A stretch of DNA of 64,000 bases from assembly GCA_933207985.1 (NCBI GenBank), contig OW240915.1, forward strand, positions 108,428,643 through 108,492,642, given 5' to 3'. The stretch is from Pelobates cultripes (taxonomy: Eukaryota; Chordata; Amphibia; Anura; Pelobatidae). Under the pieces are notes generated by a model. That model searched no databases, was not told where the DNA came from, and saw nothing but the letters and a program-made list of their open reading frames with translations. Below, one piece after another: positions 33,558-43,517 of the stretch. The stretch's first letter is position 1. Every line of letters starts with the position of its first letter. The position numbers and the translations under genes are program-made.

Positions 33558-34435
33558 ATCTATGTGGAATGTTCTGCACCTCCATGCAGAGCGTGGAGAT
33601 GCTGAATGCACTGAGATAGGAGACACTTTAGTGGTCGTTTGAGTGACTGCCACTAGAGGTATTACTAGGTAGCAGTGTAAACACTGTAGCTATGCAGATG
33701 GTAGATTGACTGGTGTTGGTGGGGAGGTACTTTATTTCTAATTTGAAATACCACAATAAATAAATCTATACATTTTCTAGCACAACATAGCAATGAAATT
33801 GTATACTCTTTAAAAATGCCCATAAGATGTGTGTACCGTGACAGGTACACTTTAAATGTGCTACTCATTAAGCAACAGCAGGTGCTCTGTAAAAGTGCTG
33901 GATGTAAATAAACAGTACATTTCATTTTTCACATCATTTGTATTCTTCCGTGTATTATAGAATATTTTAGAAGTATTACATTTAGTGTTGCCATTATATT
34001 TAGGAATAAAAATTTTGGAATATATTTATGTAAGCCTTGACTGAACAACCCAGCTGGTTCCCTTTTCCAGTATTCTGCCCATTTTCATCCCTTTTCCACT
34101 GCTATTCTTAAACACACTTTCCCACTTCTCTCCCTATATCACATGCTCCTACTTCATACTGCCACAAAAGGTAGCTGCTTCATTAGCATCAAGTGGGACA
34201 GTGGCTGTTTTGGCATTGTTTGACAGATTCTTCTATTGGGTGTGTCTGCCTGTATCCCATCACAGTGCTGGCAAGGTGTGAGGTCACAGTACTGGCAAGG
34301 TGTTAAGAGAGCCTTAAAGACATATCTGCTACATGAGCCTACAGAGCACACCCACCCCTGTTATAGGTAAATTACTCCATTTAAGATGAAGGGTTTCATT
34401 TGTCAAGCAAGTTAACGTTTTATATGGTGACTAAA
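33558..34435. other. Intergenic, no gene recognised
   Basis: Contains MITE-like debris (ctccatgcagagcgtggag near 33590). Otherwise AT-rich, with no coding signal. Confidence 0.5.
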
Positions 34436-34437
34436 TA

Positions 34438-35856
34438 CACTGCTTAAAAAAATAAAGGGAACACAAAAATAACATCCTAGATCTGAATGAATTAAATATT
34501 CTTCTAAAATACTTTGTCCTTTACCTAGTTGAATGCGCTGACAACAAAAATCACACAAAAATTTAAAAATGTAAATCAAAATTTTTCAAACCATGGAGGT
34601 CTGGATTTGGAGTCACACTCAAAATTAAAGTGTAAAAACACACTACAGGCTGATCCAACTTTGATGTAATGTCCTTAAAACAAGTCAAAATGAGGCTCAG
34701 TAGTGTGTGTGGCCTCCACGTGCCTGTATGACCTCCCTACGTCTGTGCATGCTCCTAATGAGGTGGCGGACGGTCTCCTGAGGGATCTCCTCTCAGACCT
34801 GGACTAAAGCATCTGCCAACGTGACGTTGGTGGATGGAGAGAGACATGATGTCCCAGATGTGCTAAATTGGATTCAGGTCTGGGGAACGGGCGGGCCAGT
34901 CCATAGCATCAATGCCTTCGTCTTGCGGGAACTGCTGACACACTCCAGCCACATGAGGTCTAGCATTGTCTTGCATTAGGAGGAACCCAGGGCCAACCGC
35001 ACCTGTATATGGTCTCACAAGGTGTCTGAGGATCTCAGCTCCGTACTAAATGGCAGTCAGGCTTCCTCTGGCGAGCACATGGAGGGCTGTGCGGCCCCCC
35101 AAAGAAATGCCACCCCACACCATTACTGACCCACTACCAAACCGGTCATGCTGGAGGATGATGCAGGCAGCAGAACGTTCTCCATGGCATCTCCAGACTG
35201 TCACGTCTGTCATGTGTGCTCAGTGAACCTGCTTTCATCTGTGAAGAGCACAGGGCGCCAGTGGTGAATTTGCCAATCTTTGTGGTCTCTGGCAAATGCC
35301 AAACGGTGTTGGGCTGTAATCACCTGTGGACGTCGGGATTCATGGAGTCTGTTTCTGACCGTTTGAGCAAACACATGCACATTTGTGGCTGGAGGTAATT
35401 TTGCAGGGCTCTGGCAGTGCTCCTCCGGTTCCTCCTTGCACAAAGGCGGAGGTAGCGGTCCTGCTGCTGGGTTTTTGCCCTCCTACGGCCTCCTCCACGT
35501 CTCCTGATGTACTGGCCGGTCTCCTTGTAGCGCCTCCATGCTCTGGACACTACGCTGTCACAGCAAACCTTCTTGCCACAGCTCACATTGCTGTGCCATC
35601 CTGGATGAGCTGCACTACCTGAGCTACTTGTGTGGGTTGTAGACTCAGTCTCATGCTACCACTAGAGTGAAAGCACCGCCAGCATTCAAAAGTTGCCTGT
35701 AATTTCCACCTGTCTTCTATCCTAGATGCACAACAGCATGTGAAAATGATTGTCACTCAGTGTTGCTTCTTAAGTGGACAGTTTGATTTCACAGAAGTGA
35801 TTGACTTGGAGTTACATTGTGTTGTTTAAGTGTTCCCTTTATTTTTTTGTGCAGTG
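34438..35856 (-). mobile_element. Full-length Tc1-family transposon, inactive
   Basis: The termini are cactgcttaaaaaaataaag on the left and, read inward from the right, cactgcacaaaaaaataaag, each flanked by a TA target duplication (34436-34437 and 35857-35858). The 1419-base span carries a Tc1 transposase on the minus strand in broken pieces. These include [20 protein letters not shown] (helix-turn-helix region, 35586-35320) and LAFARDHKDWQIHHW then VLFTDESRF (35443-35210). The latter holds the first catalytic Asp of the DDE triad. Downstream segments (ccccagacctgaatccaatt region near 34870) keep the C-terminal half, with stops and shifts. The copy cannot make a working transposase. Confidence 0.92.
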
Positions 35857-36539
35857 TATGATACTCAGGTGTTAAAATACCACCAAGCTTTATGTTGAAG
35901 GACTGAATAAAGAATACCTTCACCTTAATCAAAATAATCAATTACTTGTATTGTTAGCCTATAGGTGGAGACTCTTGCCATTGCTCTATTTGATGAAAAA
36001 GACTTTCTGCATACTAAATCTTGTTCTAGCTTATTAGGGCTGATGGCCAGAAACAAGTTATGTGTGCCAGGTCTCATTTCTGTGTTGCCATAGTGTTCTG
36101 GCACAGTCAAGCTTTGCCTTGAAAAATTATTGACAACTGTACTACAACAGATTGAAGATTTGTCTTTCAACCACTGTAGCATTTTTTTTTCCAACAAACA
36201 TGTTAATGCACAGCAGACCATATTAAAATAGTCACAAAAATGTAGCATTGGATTTGTGTGGCATTAATCTTAAAAATGTCCAAAATTGACCTGATTTGGC
36301 AGAAGCTGTTCCTACCGCATAGTTTGAGCTTTGTACTGACTGTCAAATGATTCCATTTAAACTAGCTTTCCTTTCCAGCATCGTGACTTGCAGACCCTTC
36401 TCACGAACGCACAAAAACTTGGCTGAAACATTGCCAGAAACCAATATCTTCATTAATAAAGGAAGTATTAGCATTTCTAGGTCACACACTGATTTAAGAG
36501 CAATGCTAGATTTCTGAAAGTGCCAGTGGTCATGTTTTT

Positions 36540-36540
<1 letters not shown>
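35857..36540. other. Intergenic, no gene recognised
   Basis: The minus frame 36248-35925 reads like a degraded transposase-like or unique peptide (RPGTHNLFLAISPNKLEQ) with no domain I can place. No splice signals or termini were identified. Confidence 0.4.

Positions 36541-36607
<67 letters not shown>
36541..36607. repeat. (TA)n microsatellite
   Basis: An uninterrupted TA run directly beside the dispersed repeat at 36608. The second copy of that repeat (56843) is also preceded by a TA run. Confidence 0.95.
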
Positions 36608-36611
<4 letters not shown>

Positions 36612-37027
36612 AATACAATGCTAAACAAAAATCTGCACACCAGTCAAGCCATAAGACTTGCTTTTCCCACAGAAATCCCAAATCAGCAGTGATGTTACAA
36701 CCGCAAAGGATTCTAGGTGGGCATATGCAAATTAGTTTAACAAAGAATCACATTTTTGCCTCATTCCATTTTAAACATGGATTCCTTTTAATTTGTGTTT
36801 GCAGTATACAACTGCTTGGAACACAATTTAGGATAAGATGCAAAACCAGTGAACCACTCATTGACAGCTGTTTCGTTGTTAATGCAACTCTTCAGCATGA
36901 GGTTGGTTACTGGTTTGCTTATGGAGGCTTGGTAGTGCTTGGGAAGCAAGATCCAAATAGGTTATTTCACAATTTTTCCCCACCATAATCTATTTGGATC
37001 TTGCTTCCCAAGCACTACCAAGCCTCC

Positions 37028-37030
<3 letters not shown>
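36608..37030. mobile_element. Dispersed foldback repeat, copy A (empty MITE site)
   Basis: It matches 56843-57270 over most of its length, from caatgctaaacaaaaatctg through ctgcttggaacacaatttag to gcttggtagtgcttgggaag. At 36770 it has the uninterrupted ccattttaaacatgg where copy B carries an 80-base MITE. It ends in a perfect inverted repeat, 36920-36960 against 36990-37030 (41-base arms, 29-base loop). No coding capacity is seen; the class is unknown. Confidence 0.8.
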
Positions 37031-37060
<30 letters not shown>

Positions 37061-37160
37061 NNNNNNNNNNNNNNNNNNNNNNNNNNNNNNNNNNNNNNNN
37101 NNNNNNNNNNNNNNNNNNNNNNNNNNNNNNNNNNNNNNNNNNNNNNNNNNNNNNNNNNNN
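37061..37160. other. Assembly gap, 100 N
   Basis: Exactly 100 N between a CA microsatellite and the interior of an L2. It lies between the ABHD17B and NPSR1-like exons, so it bears on whether the two really lie side by side. Confidence 0.98.
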
Positions 37161-38784
37161 AAACCATCCCTTGACCCGTCCACCCCCTCTAACTACCGCC
37201 CCATATCCCTGCTCCCTTTTTCCTCAAAGCTTCTGGAAAGACTCGTCTTTACCCGTGTGTCTCATTTCCTCAATTCCAACTCTCTCCTTGACCCCCTTCA
37301 ATCTGGCTTCCGCCCTCTCCACTCTACAGAGACTGCCCTTATCAAAGTTACTAACGACCTAATCGCAGCTAAATCCAAAGGCCACTACTCCATACTAATT
37401 CTTCTTGACCTCTCAGCGGCCTTTGACACCGTTGATCATGCTCTCCTTCTTCAAACCCTGCAATCGCTTGGTCTCTGTGACTCTGTCCTCTCATGGTTTT
37501 CCTCTTATCTCTCCCAACGCTCATTCAGTGTCTCTTTTTCTAATGATACCTCCTCCCCTCGCCCTGTCTCGGTTGGAGTCCCCCAAGGCTCCGTCCTTGG
37601 TCCCCTTCTATTTTCTCTTTACACTGCCTCTCTTGGCAAACTTATTACCTCATTTGGTTTCCACTACCACCTGTACGCTGATGACACCCAGCTATATCTC
37701 TCCTCCCCGAACCTCTCCCCTGCTGTCCTGTAACGTGTCACTGCTTGCCTTTCTTCCATCTCTGACTGGATGTCCTCCCGCTTTCTGAAACTCAATCTCT
37801 CAAAAACTGAGCTCCTTGTCTTTCCTCCTCCTAATACTGATCCTCCTCTTTCGCTCTCCCTTCAAGTTTGTGGTACCAACATCAGCCCATCCTTGCAAGC
37901 GCGCTGTCTTGGCGTCATACTTGACTCTGGTCTCACCTTTAAGCCTCACATCCAGCATGTTGCCAAATCCTGTAGATTCCATCTTAAAAACATAGCCCGC
38001 ATCCGCCCCTTTCTTGCACCAGATACTACCAAGGAGCTTGTCCATGCTCTAATAATTTCACGCATGGATTATTGTAACCCTCTCCTGCTTGGTCTTCCCA
38101 AAAGCCGTACTGCACCCTACAGTCTGTAATGAATGCTGCTGCTAGACTGATTTTCCTCTCTAGTCGGTTCTCTCACACCTCACCCCTCTGCCAGTCCTTA
38201 CATTGGCTTCCTGTGTGCTATAGGAGTCAATTCAAGGCACTAACTCACACCTATAAAGCACTGAACAACTCTAGCCCCTCTTATATCTCCTCACTGATCC
38301 ACAGGTATGTCCCTTCTCGGTCTCTCCGCTCTGCCCGTGACCACCTCCTGTCCGTTGTCCGCACCCGTACGGCCAACTCGCGCTTGCAGGACTTCTCGCG
38401 GGCGGCTCCCTTCCTATGGAATAGCCTGCCTACCGCCATCCGACTCTCCCCTAGTCTTGCATCTTTTAAGAAGTGCCTTAAAACCCATTTCTTTAGGAAA
38501 GCTTATGGCCTCCAAGACTAACCCCTACCTCACATACCCGTCTCTTGCCCTCTCCTAAAGGGCAGCCCACCTTATTTGATTGCACATTCCTGTCCTAATG
38601 TGTTTTACACCCCACCTCCTATAGAATGTAAGCTCGATTGAGCAGGGTCCTCTTCAACCTATTGTTCCTGTAAGTATATTTGTAATTGTCCTATTTATAG
38701 TTAAATCCCCTTTCATAATATTGTAAAGCGCTACGGAATCTGTTGGCGCTATATAAATGGCAATAATAATAATAATAATAATGA
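37161..38784 (+). mobile_element. L2-clade LINE, 5' end lost in gap
   Basis: The frame 37161-37733 carries L2 RT motifs in order: [52 protein letters not shown] (motif A), [18 protein letters not shown] and [12 protein letters not shown] (catalytic YADD). A TAA after AVL at 37731-37733 breaks it. Frames 37770-38129 (SRFLKLNLSKTELLVFPP) and 38129-38521 (the C-terminus, ending FFRKAYGLQD) continue. The tail near 38720-38784 has gcgctatataaatggc and an AAT repeat, the L2 3' signature. One stop and one frame change disable it; it is otherwise well preserved. Confidence 0.92.
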
Positions 38785-39390
38785 TACCAAATCTCCATTT
38801 GTTAATACTAAATCTAGTATGACCTCTTTACGAGTTGGCTCCTCAACGACTTGTTTTAGAGACAATCCCAGTAGGGAGTTTAGAATATGTGTGCTCCTGG
38901 CACAAGCATCTATTTTTGTTTTCCAATTCACATCAGGAAGATTAAAGTCACCCATGATGATAACTTCCCCCTTCATTGTCATTTTAGCTATTTCCTCAAC
39001 TAGTAGATTATCTAACTCTTTAATTTGTCCTGGGGGCCTATAAATCACACCTACACGAGTTACTGTGTGATTACCAAATTCTAACGTAACCCAAACGGAC
39101 TCTATGTTCGCCTCACTAACTTTTATTAGGCTAGATTTTATACTATCCTTCACATACAGGGCCACCCCTCCCCCTTTCTTGCCTTCCCTGTCTTTTCTAT
39201 ATAAAGAGTACCCTGGTATTGCTATGTCCCAGTCATTTTTCTCATTATACCATGTCTCAGTAACAGCAACTAAATCTGCACTATCAGTTGCCATTATTGC
39301 CACAAGTTCATGAATCTTATTCCCTAAACTGCGAGCATTTGTACACATGACTCTAAGCTTATCTTTTTTTAACAAACTTGCTACAGGCAC
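38785..39390 (-). pseudogene. CR1 ORF2 endonuclease part, truncated
   Basis: The minus frame from 39390 encodes the APE-type endonuclease of a CR1 LINE: LRVMCTNARSLGNKIHEL, LVAVTETWYNEKNDWDIAI, KGGGVALYVKDSI, VGVIYRPPGQ and EVIIMGDFNLPDVNW, then LDLVLTN. The Glu of TETW and the GDFN block are the expected active-site motifs. The frame is cut at about 38784 where it abuts the L2 tail in the opposite orientation, so the whole RT domain is missing. The endonuclease part has no internal stop. Confidence 0.9.
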
Positions 39391-39456
39391 CTTCTTTCCT
39401 TGTTTTGGGTGACAATTGGATTGATGTTTTATCAGCCTTTGCCTCCCCCCCCTAGT

Positions 39457-40428
39457 TTAAATACATCCTAGCAAAACATCTGAACTGCTCACTGAGAACA
39501 TTTGTTCCCTTTTGAGAAAGATGCAAATCATCTTTTTGTACAGGTTATTTCCATTCCAAACAGAGCTACCATGAGAAATAAAGCCAAATCCTTGCTCCCG
39601 ACACCATTCACCAAGCCACAAATTAAAGTCCCTAATACACATCCGCCTTTCGTTCTGAGTGTTATGCACAGGCACAACTTCAGAGAATGACAGTGTGGAA
39701 GCAACCTGCTGTATATCATTGGCAAAAACACTAAAATCTTCCTTAACCTCTGAAACCTCATTGCAAGCCAAGTCATGTGTCCCTAGATGGACAAGTACAT
39801 CCAATCCCCCTTCCTGCTTTGCTCGCTTTACAATATTACAGATACGTCTCCTGTCTCTGGGAGCAGTAGCTCCAGGAAGACACCTCACAAGACCACCATT
39901 GTCCATCTCCACACCTCTTATGATGGAATTCCCCAACAACAACTGCTTTCTATTAGGCCTCACCATAGTCTCCAAGCCTGTCTCCACAACACCACTAGCC
40001 TCAGTGCCCCTCTCCACAACACCACTAGCCTCAGTGCCTCCCTCCACAACACCACTAGCCTCAGTGCCTCCCTCCACAACACCACTAGCCTCAGTGCCTC
40101 TCTTCACAACACCATTACACTCTGAAAGTGCAGAAAATGAATTATGTAGAGCAATAGACTGTGCAATATGCCTTTTATCCACAACTCTAAGTCTACCAGA
40201 TCCTACAGTAATCCATCTGCCATTCCTAGTATGTCTCTGCGGCAGTGGCTTTGCAGCAGTTCGATTCTGAGTTTGTTTACCAGATAAGTTACAAATCTCA
40301 GACTTCAAGAATACAATCTCCTGCCACAAGATAGAGAACTGTCTACAGATTAGACAACAACCAAACCTCCAAAAAGTGGAACGTGAAACAAATGCATAGC
40401 AACTATTACACTGAACTAAGTCTGCCAT
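39457..40428 (-). CDS. CR1 ORF1 with esterase-like (SGNH) domain
   Basis: CR1 ORF1 proteins carry a Cys-rich N-terminus and an esterase-like domain. This 323-residue frame starts MADLVQCNSCYAFVSRSTFW with paired Cys (CNSC, CCLIC). At about residues 106-146 it has four copies of a 10-residue unit (GTEASGVVEG), encoded by four 30-base repeats at 39991-40110. The SGNH region follows: LLLGNSIIRGVE, RCLPGATAPRD and LVHLGTHDLA. The family's GDS and GTND motifs read GNS and GTHD here, so the serine-context Asp and the block III Asn are changed. It belongs to the CR1 whose endonuclease lies 66 bases downstream. Confidence 0.85.
   Translation of the reverse strand: MADLVQCNSCYAFVSRSTFWRFGCCLICRQFSILWQEIVFLKSEICNLSGKQTQNRTAAKPLPQRHTRNGRWITVGSGRLRVVDKRHIAQSIALHNSFSALSECNGVVKRGTEASGVVEGGTEASGVVEGGTEASGVVERGTEASGVVETGLETMVRPNRKQLLLGNSIIRGVEMDNGGLVRCLPGATAPRDRRRICNIVKRAKQEGGLDVLVHLGTHDLACNEVSEVKEDFSVFANDIQQVASTLSFSEVVPVHNTQNERRMCIRDFNLWLGEWCREQGFGFISHGSSVWNGNNLYKKMICIFLKREQMFSVSSSDVLLGCI
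39991..40110 (-). repeat. Four 30-base tandem repeats inside CR1 ORF1
   Basis: Units start at 39991, 40021, 40051 and 40081, each beginning ACCACTAGCCTCAGTGCC, with only a few differences. They are in frame and lengthen the linker before the esterase-like domain. Confidence 0.93.
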
Positions 40429-40914
40429 TCCAATGAGGTGAATAAATTAAATCAAACAAATCTTAACTTTTTATTTATCCTTCTGAATACCTCAGATTAC
40501 CTCAGATTACCTCCAGAATATCTCCAACCACACACTTAGAAGCAACACTTAGATGAAGTAACCAAGCTATATTAGTCATATCTCTATCTATAGTCCTCTG
40601 ACAAGGATTCAGAAAAGGTTTGCGTGTATGTTATCTCTAGCTCTATAGTTATAACTACGACATGAACAGCACTTGAAATGGGATGAAACAAATTAACGAC
40701 TAATTCACTAATTAAATCACAGGAAACAAAAAGTTACTGTAAGTGGTTGCATAATTATAATGGGAATGGCTGGATGAAAATGAAACAATATGGGATTGAA
40801 AGGTATCAGAAGTATGACGGAACAAAGACACATATAGCATATATGCTAAAGATGTACGCATATAGATACAAATATTACTGAAGAACTAAGGGTGCTTGTT
40901 TTGTACGATATACA
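40429..40914 (-). other. Probable CR1 5' UTR and flank
   Basis: Upstream of CR1 ORF1. Contains a short direct repeat (acctcagattacctcagatt). No frame is seen; where the CR1 begins is unclear. Confidence 0.45.
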
Positions 40915-41063
40915 GGGTTATTTACTAAAGTGGGACTTCTAAGTGAAATTCAAATTTAAGGCCAGAGTAGCAAAACTTAAAGTTTCTTTTTTTCAATTCA
41001 GCTATTTTGACCTTAAATTTGAAATTGTATTTCAAATTTGCACAAGGATGGGCTGTTACCCTG
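40915..41063. mobile_element. Palindromic MITE (CAGGGTTATTTAC ends)
   Basis: The left end is CAGGGTTATTTACTAAAGTG; the right end read inward starts CAGGGTAACAGCC. The arms contain gaaattcaaatttaaggcc and its complement ttgaccttaaatttgaaatt. Related diverged copies are at about 31640-31965 and 62205-62360. Confidence 0.7.
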
Positions 41064-42558
41064 TTAGTTATTTTATTTGTTTATCATATATGAGTCCGTC
41101 AAGGTACAACCAGGTCGGTCATGTATATCAAACGACTGCAGATATGGAAGTACATATATGGCACAAATATGTGAAGTTCGGCTTATATAGTGTTGCATAC
41201 CTTGGACACGTGCCAGATTGCAAATAAATAATAATGGAAAAAATACAATAGTCCAGGGCTATTTTGCTAGGTAAGTTGCTACAAGCTCCCTTCTCCACTT
41301 CCTTTATACTAAATCCAGCCGGCACCATTATTGTGACCTTTCAGCTATGCCACACATGTACCACCATTCCTGCACATTTTGGGCATACATGAATAATGTA
41401 GGACAATAGCAACTCACCTTTGACTATTTAATCCTCTTTTATACCCAGCTATATGCTCTGTTGTGGTTTATTTTAGGCTTAATAGTTCTTTTTCGCTTGT
41501 CTGTCCTGGTATTGAACTTGGCTTGGCTTGTCTTATGCCCATTCCCATTGCAGTTTCTATCATTTTGCCTCTCTATAGACTTTTCATTAAGTCTGGTAAT
41601 TCTAAGGTCCAATAACTGTCCTGTGTTTATAATGTTCAAGATTTTTTTTTTTTTTGATTCAGGTTCTATGTTTTGAATCAGGGGTTGGCAACCTTTGGCA
41701 TTTCAGGTGTTTTGGATTATGTCTCCCATGATGCTTTACCAGCATTATGGCTGTAAGAGCATTATGGGATATGTAGTCAACAACATCTGGAGTGCTGAAG
41801 GTTGCTTACCTCTGCCCTAGGTTATTGTTACAAATACAGAAATTCACTCAAACATTAAATCTAACAGTGTGCAAATACAGCAATAAAAGAATCTGCATAG
41901 GAGCTTTACCAGTCATTTAGTGGTTTATATAGGGGCCTCAACTCTTCATGACTTAATCAGGGTTATTAAAGTCTCAAATTCACTTTCCTCATACTTATAT
42001 CTATTCACTTGTTCTATTTTCTAAGCATACAACAACCAACAGGGTGATATAAATTATCATAGGAAGAAAGTCATTTAATTTACACATAAAATTATAGAAA
42101 CTTGGAGCGAAGTAAAACATATAAATGTGAAGAGAATCAATTTACTGCTGTGGATTTAATGTTGTATTTGCGCTTCGTCTTTTTTAATCTGCATATTTTT
42201 AGATTTTAGAGGCAATAATGTTGTTGTACATGCAGTATTACACTATATGCACGTATGTCCTGTATATTTATATGGAAGTAGGCCCTGCCAGAGGCTACAC
42301 TAACATTGAGTGCTTGGTAAAATAACCTACCAATGTATGCACTTCCATTCCTGCCATTTGACATACATTAAACTCTTGAATAGTATTCACTGCCTCAAGA
42401 TAGAATTGATTAGTCACAATCTCAAAGGTTACATTCCCTTTTGCATGAACTATTTATAACAGTAAGTATGCACAGTTTTCATCATGTGCATAATTTCCAA
42501 CTAAGATATATTGTGTTTGTTAGCATTTGTCAAGTTATTGTATATTGTTTTTGTTTAG
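41064..42558. other. Non-coding, possible NPSR1 intron
   Basis: Contains a small hAT-like MITE at 41679-41814 and otherwise unassigned sequence. I looked for upstream receptor exons (TM1-TM2) on the plus strand and saw none. Confidence 0.45.
41679..41814. mobile_element. Short hAT-like MITE
   Basis: The left end is CAGGGGTTGGCAACCTTTGG; the right end read inward is CAGAGGTAAGCAACCTTCAG. An internal foldback is built on ATGATGCTTTACCAGCATTA. No target duplication survives. Confidence 0.65.
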
Positions 42559-42652
42559 GTGGTCCTCCTTTATGCTTCTACCTATGTGCTAGTGTCACTT
42601 AGCATTGACAGATACCATGCCATTGTCCACCCAATGAAGTTTCTTCAAGGAG
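42559..42652 (+). CDS. NPSR1: NPSR1-like receptor exon (TM3 and DRY motif)
   Basis: The neuropeptide S receptor is a class A GPCR of the vasopressin/oxytocin-related group, acting at the plasma membrane. This 94-base exon translates without a stop to 31 residues: transmembrane segment 3 (VVLLYASTYVLVSLS), the G-protein coupling motif DRY in SIDRYHAIVHP, and MKFLQG at the start of intracellular loop 2. The acceptor is tttttgtttag and the donor G|gtagga, leaving a phase-1 end that suits the Glu codon expected next. YASTYVLVSLSIDRYHAIV fits NPSR1 much better than vasopressin receptors; the residue after IV is His. No other exon of the gene was found, so this is one exon of a large gene or an isolated remnant. 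Confidence 0.82.
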
Positions 42653-42816
42653 GTAGGAAAGAAAGGTTTATTTATTCTTATTATTAATTTGTAGTTTATA
42701 AGTGGTGTGTGTATATGAATTTTATTTATGAATGATATATTTTGTAGATTTACTACAGAAATTAGCTGTGACTGTGGGTTTCTAGCTATGCATTCTAGTC
42801 TAACCATTAGGAAATC

Positions 42817-42880
<64 letters not shown>

Positions 42881-43165
42881 ATATTCATTTATTTGTGTTA
42901 TATAATGTATATGATTAAGTGCCTCATTATTATTGTTTAAAATGCTTCAATATTTTAGTATTTTTTTACTTTCAAGTAGCATTTTGCAACTAGTTTACTC
43001 TTTACTGATTTGTTTTACTCTATAATAAATAGATTATAATTCATGAAAATATTCTTTAGCAAGTAATACATACATTACAATAACTGATTTAGCATTTTAA
43101 CATATTCATGAATAAGTTTAGGAAATTCTGTAAATGAATATGTTGGTGCAACAACCAATCATATA
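42653..43165. other. Non-coding with TA microsatellite
   Basis: Follows the receptor exon donor. A TA run at about 42828-42870 is flanked by GT repeats. No next exon was found. Confidence 0.6.
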
Positions 43166-43280
43166 TTTCCTGGCTAATCATGGCAGCATATACACATGGG
43201 TTAGCTCCTCCCCTACAGCCGATAGGACAGGAAAACCACCAAGGTTTTAAAAGGAGGCTCCATCCCTAAGGTCCTCAGTC
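43166..43280 (+). repeat. Left inverted terminal repeat of DIRS element
   Basis: Matches the reverse complement of 48414-48526. Shared core strings include ACATGGGTTAGCTCCTCCCC and GGAGGCTCCATCCCTAAGG. The left copy lacks a short TATT present in the right copy. Confidence 0.9.
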
Positions 43281-43436
43281 TTTTTCCTGTCCTACAGCCC
43301 TTAGGACGTGAGCAATTTGCTCCCTTTACTTACGGACATGTATGTTGTTTTATCTTCATTACTTTATTTTCTGTTTTACTGTAGTACATTATGCAGTTGT
43401 GCTTTTATGCTGTGATGCATTTAAGCTTTGATATCT

Positions 43437-43517
43437 TTAACCCCTTAAGGACCAAACTTGTGGAATAAAAAGGGAACCATAACATGTCACACATGTCAGG
43501 TGTCCTTAAGAGGTTAA
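43437..43517. mobile_element. 80-base TTAA MITE, copy 2
   Basis: Inverted relative to the copies at 4967 and 57005. Runs TTAACCCCTTAAGGACCAAAC to GTCCTTAAGAGGTTAA, inserted in the DIRS element. Confidence 0.88.

Noticed and set aside
39991..40110. Regular 30-base repeats, CRISPR-like at first sight
   Set aside because: The units abut with no spacers and are in-frame parts of CR1 ORF1 in a vertebrate genome.
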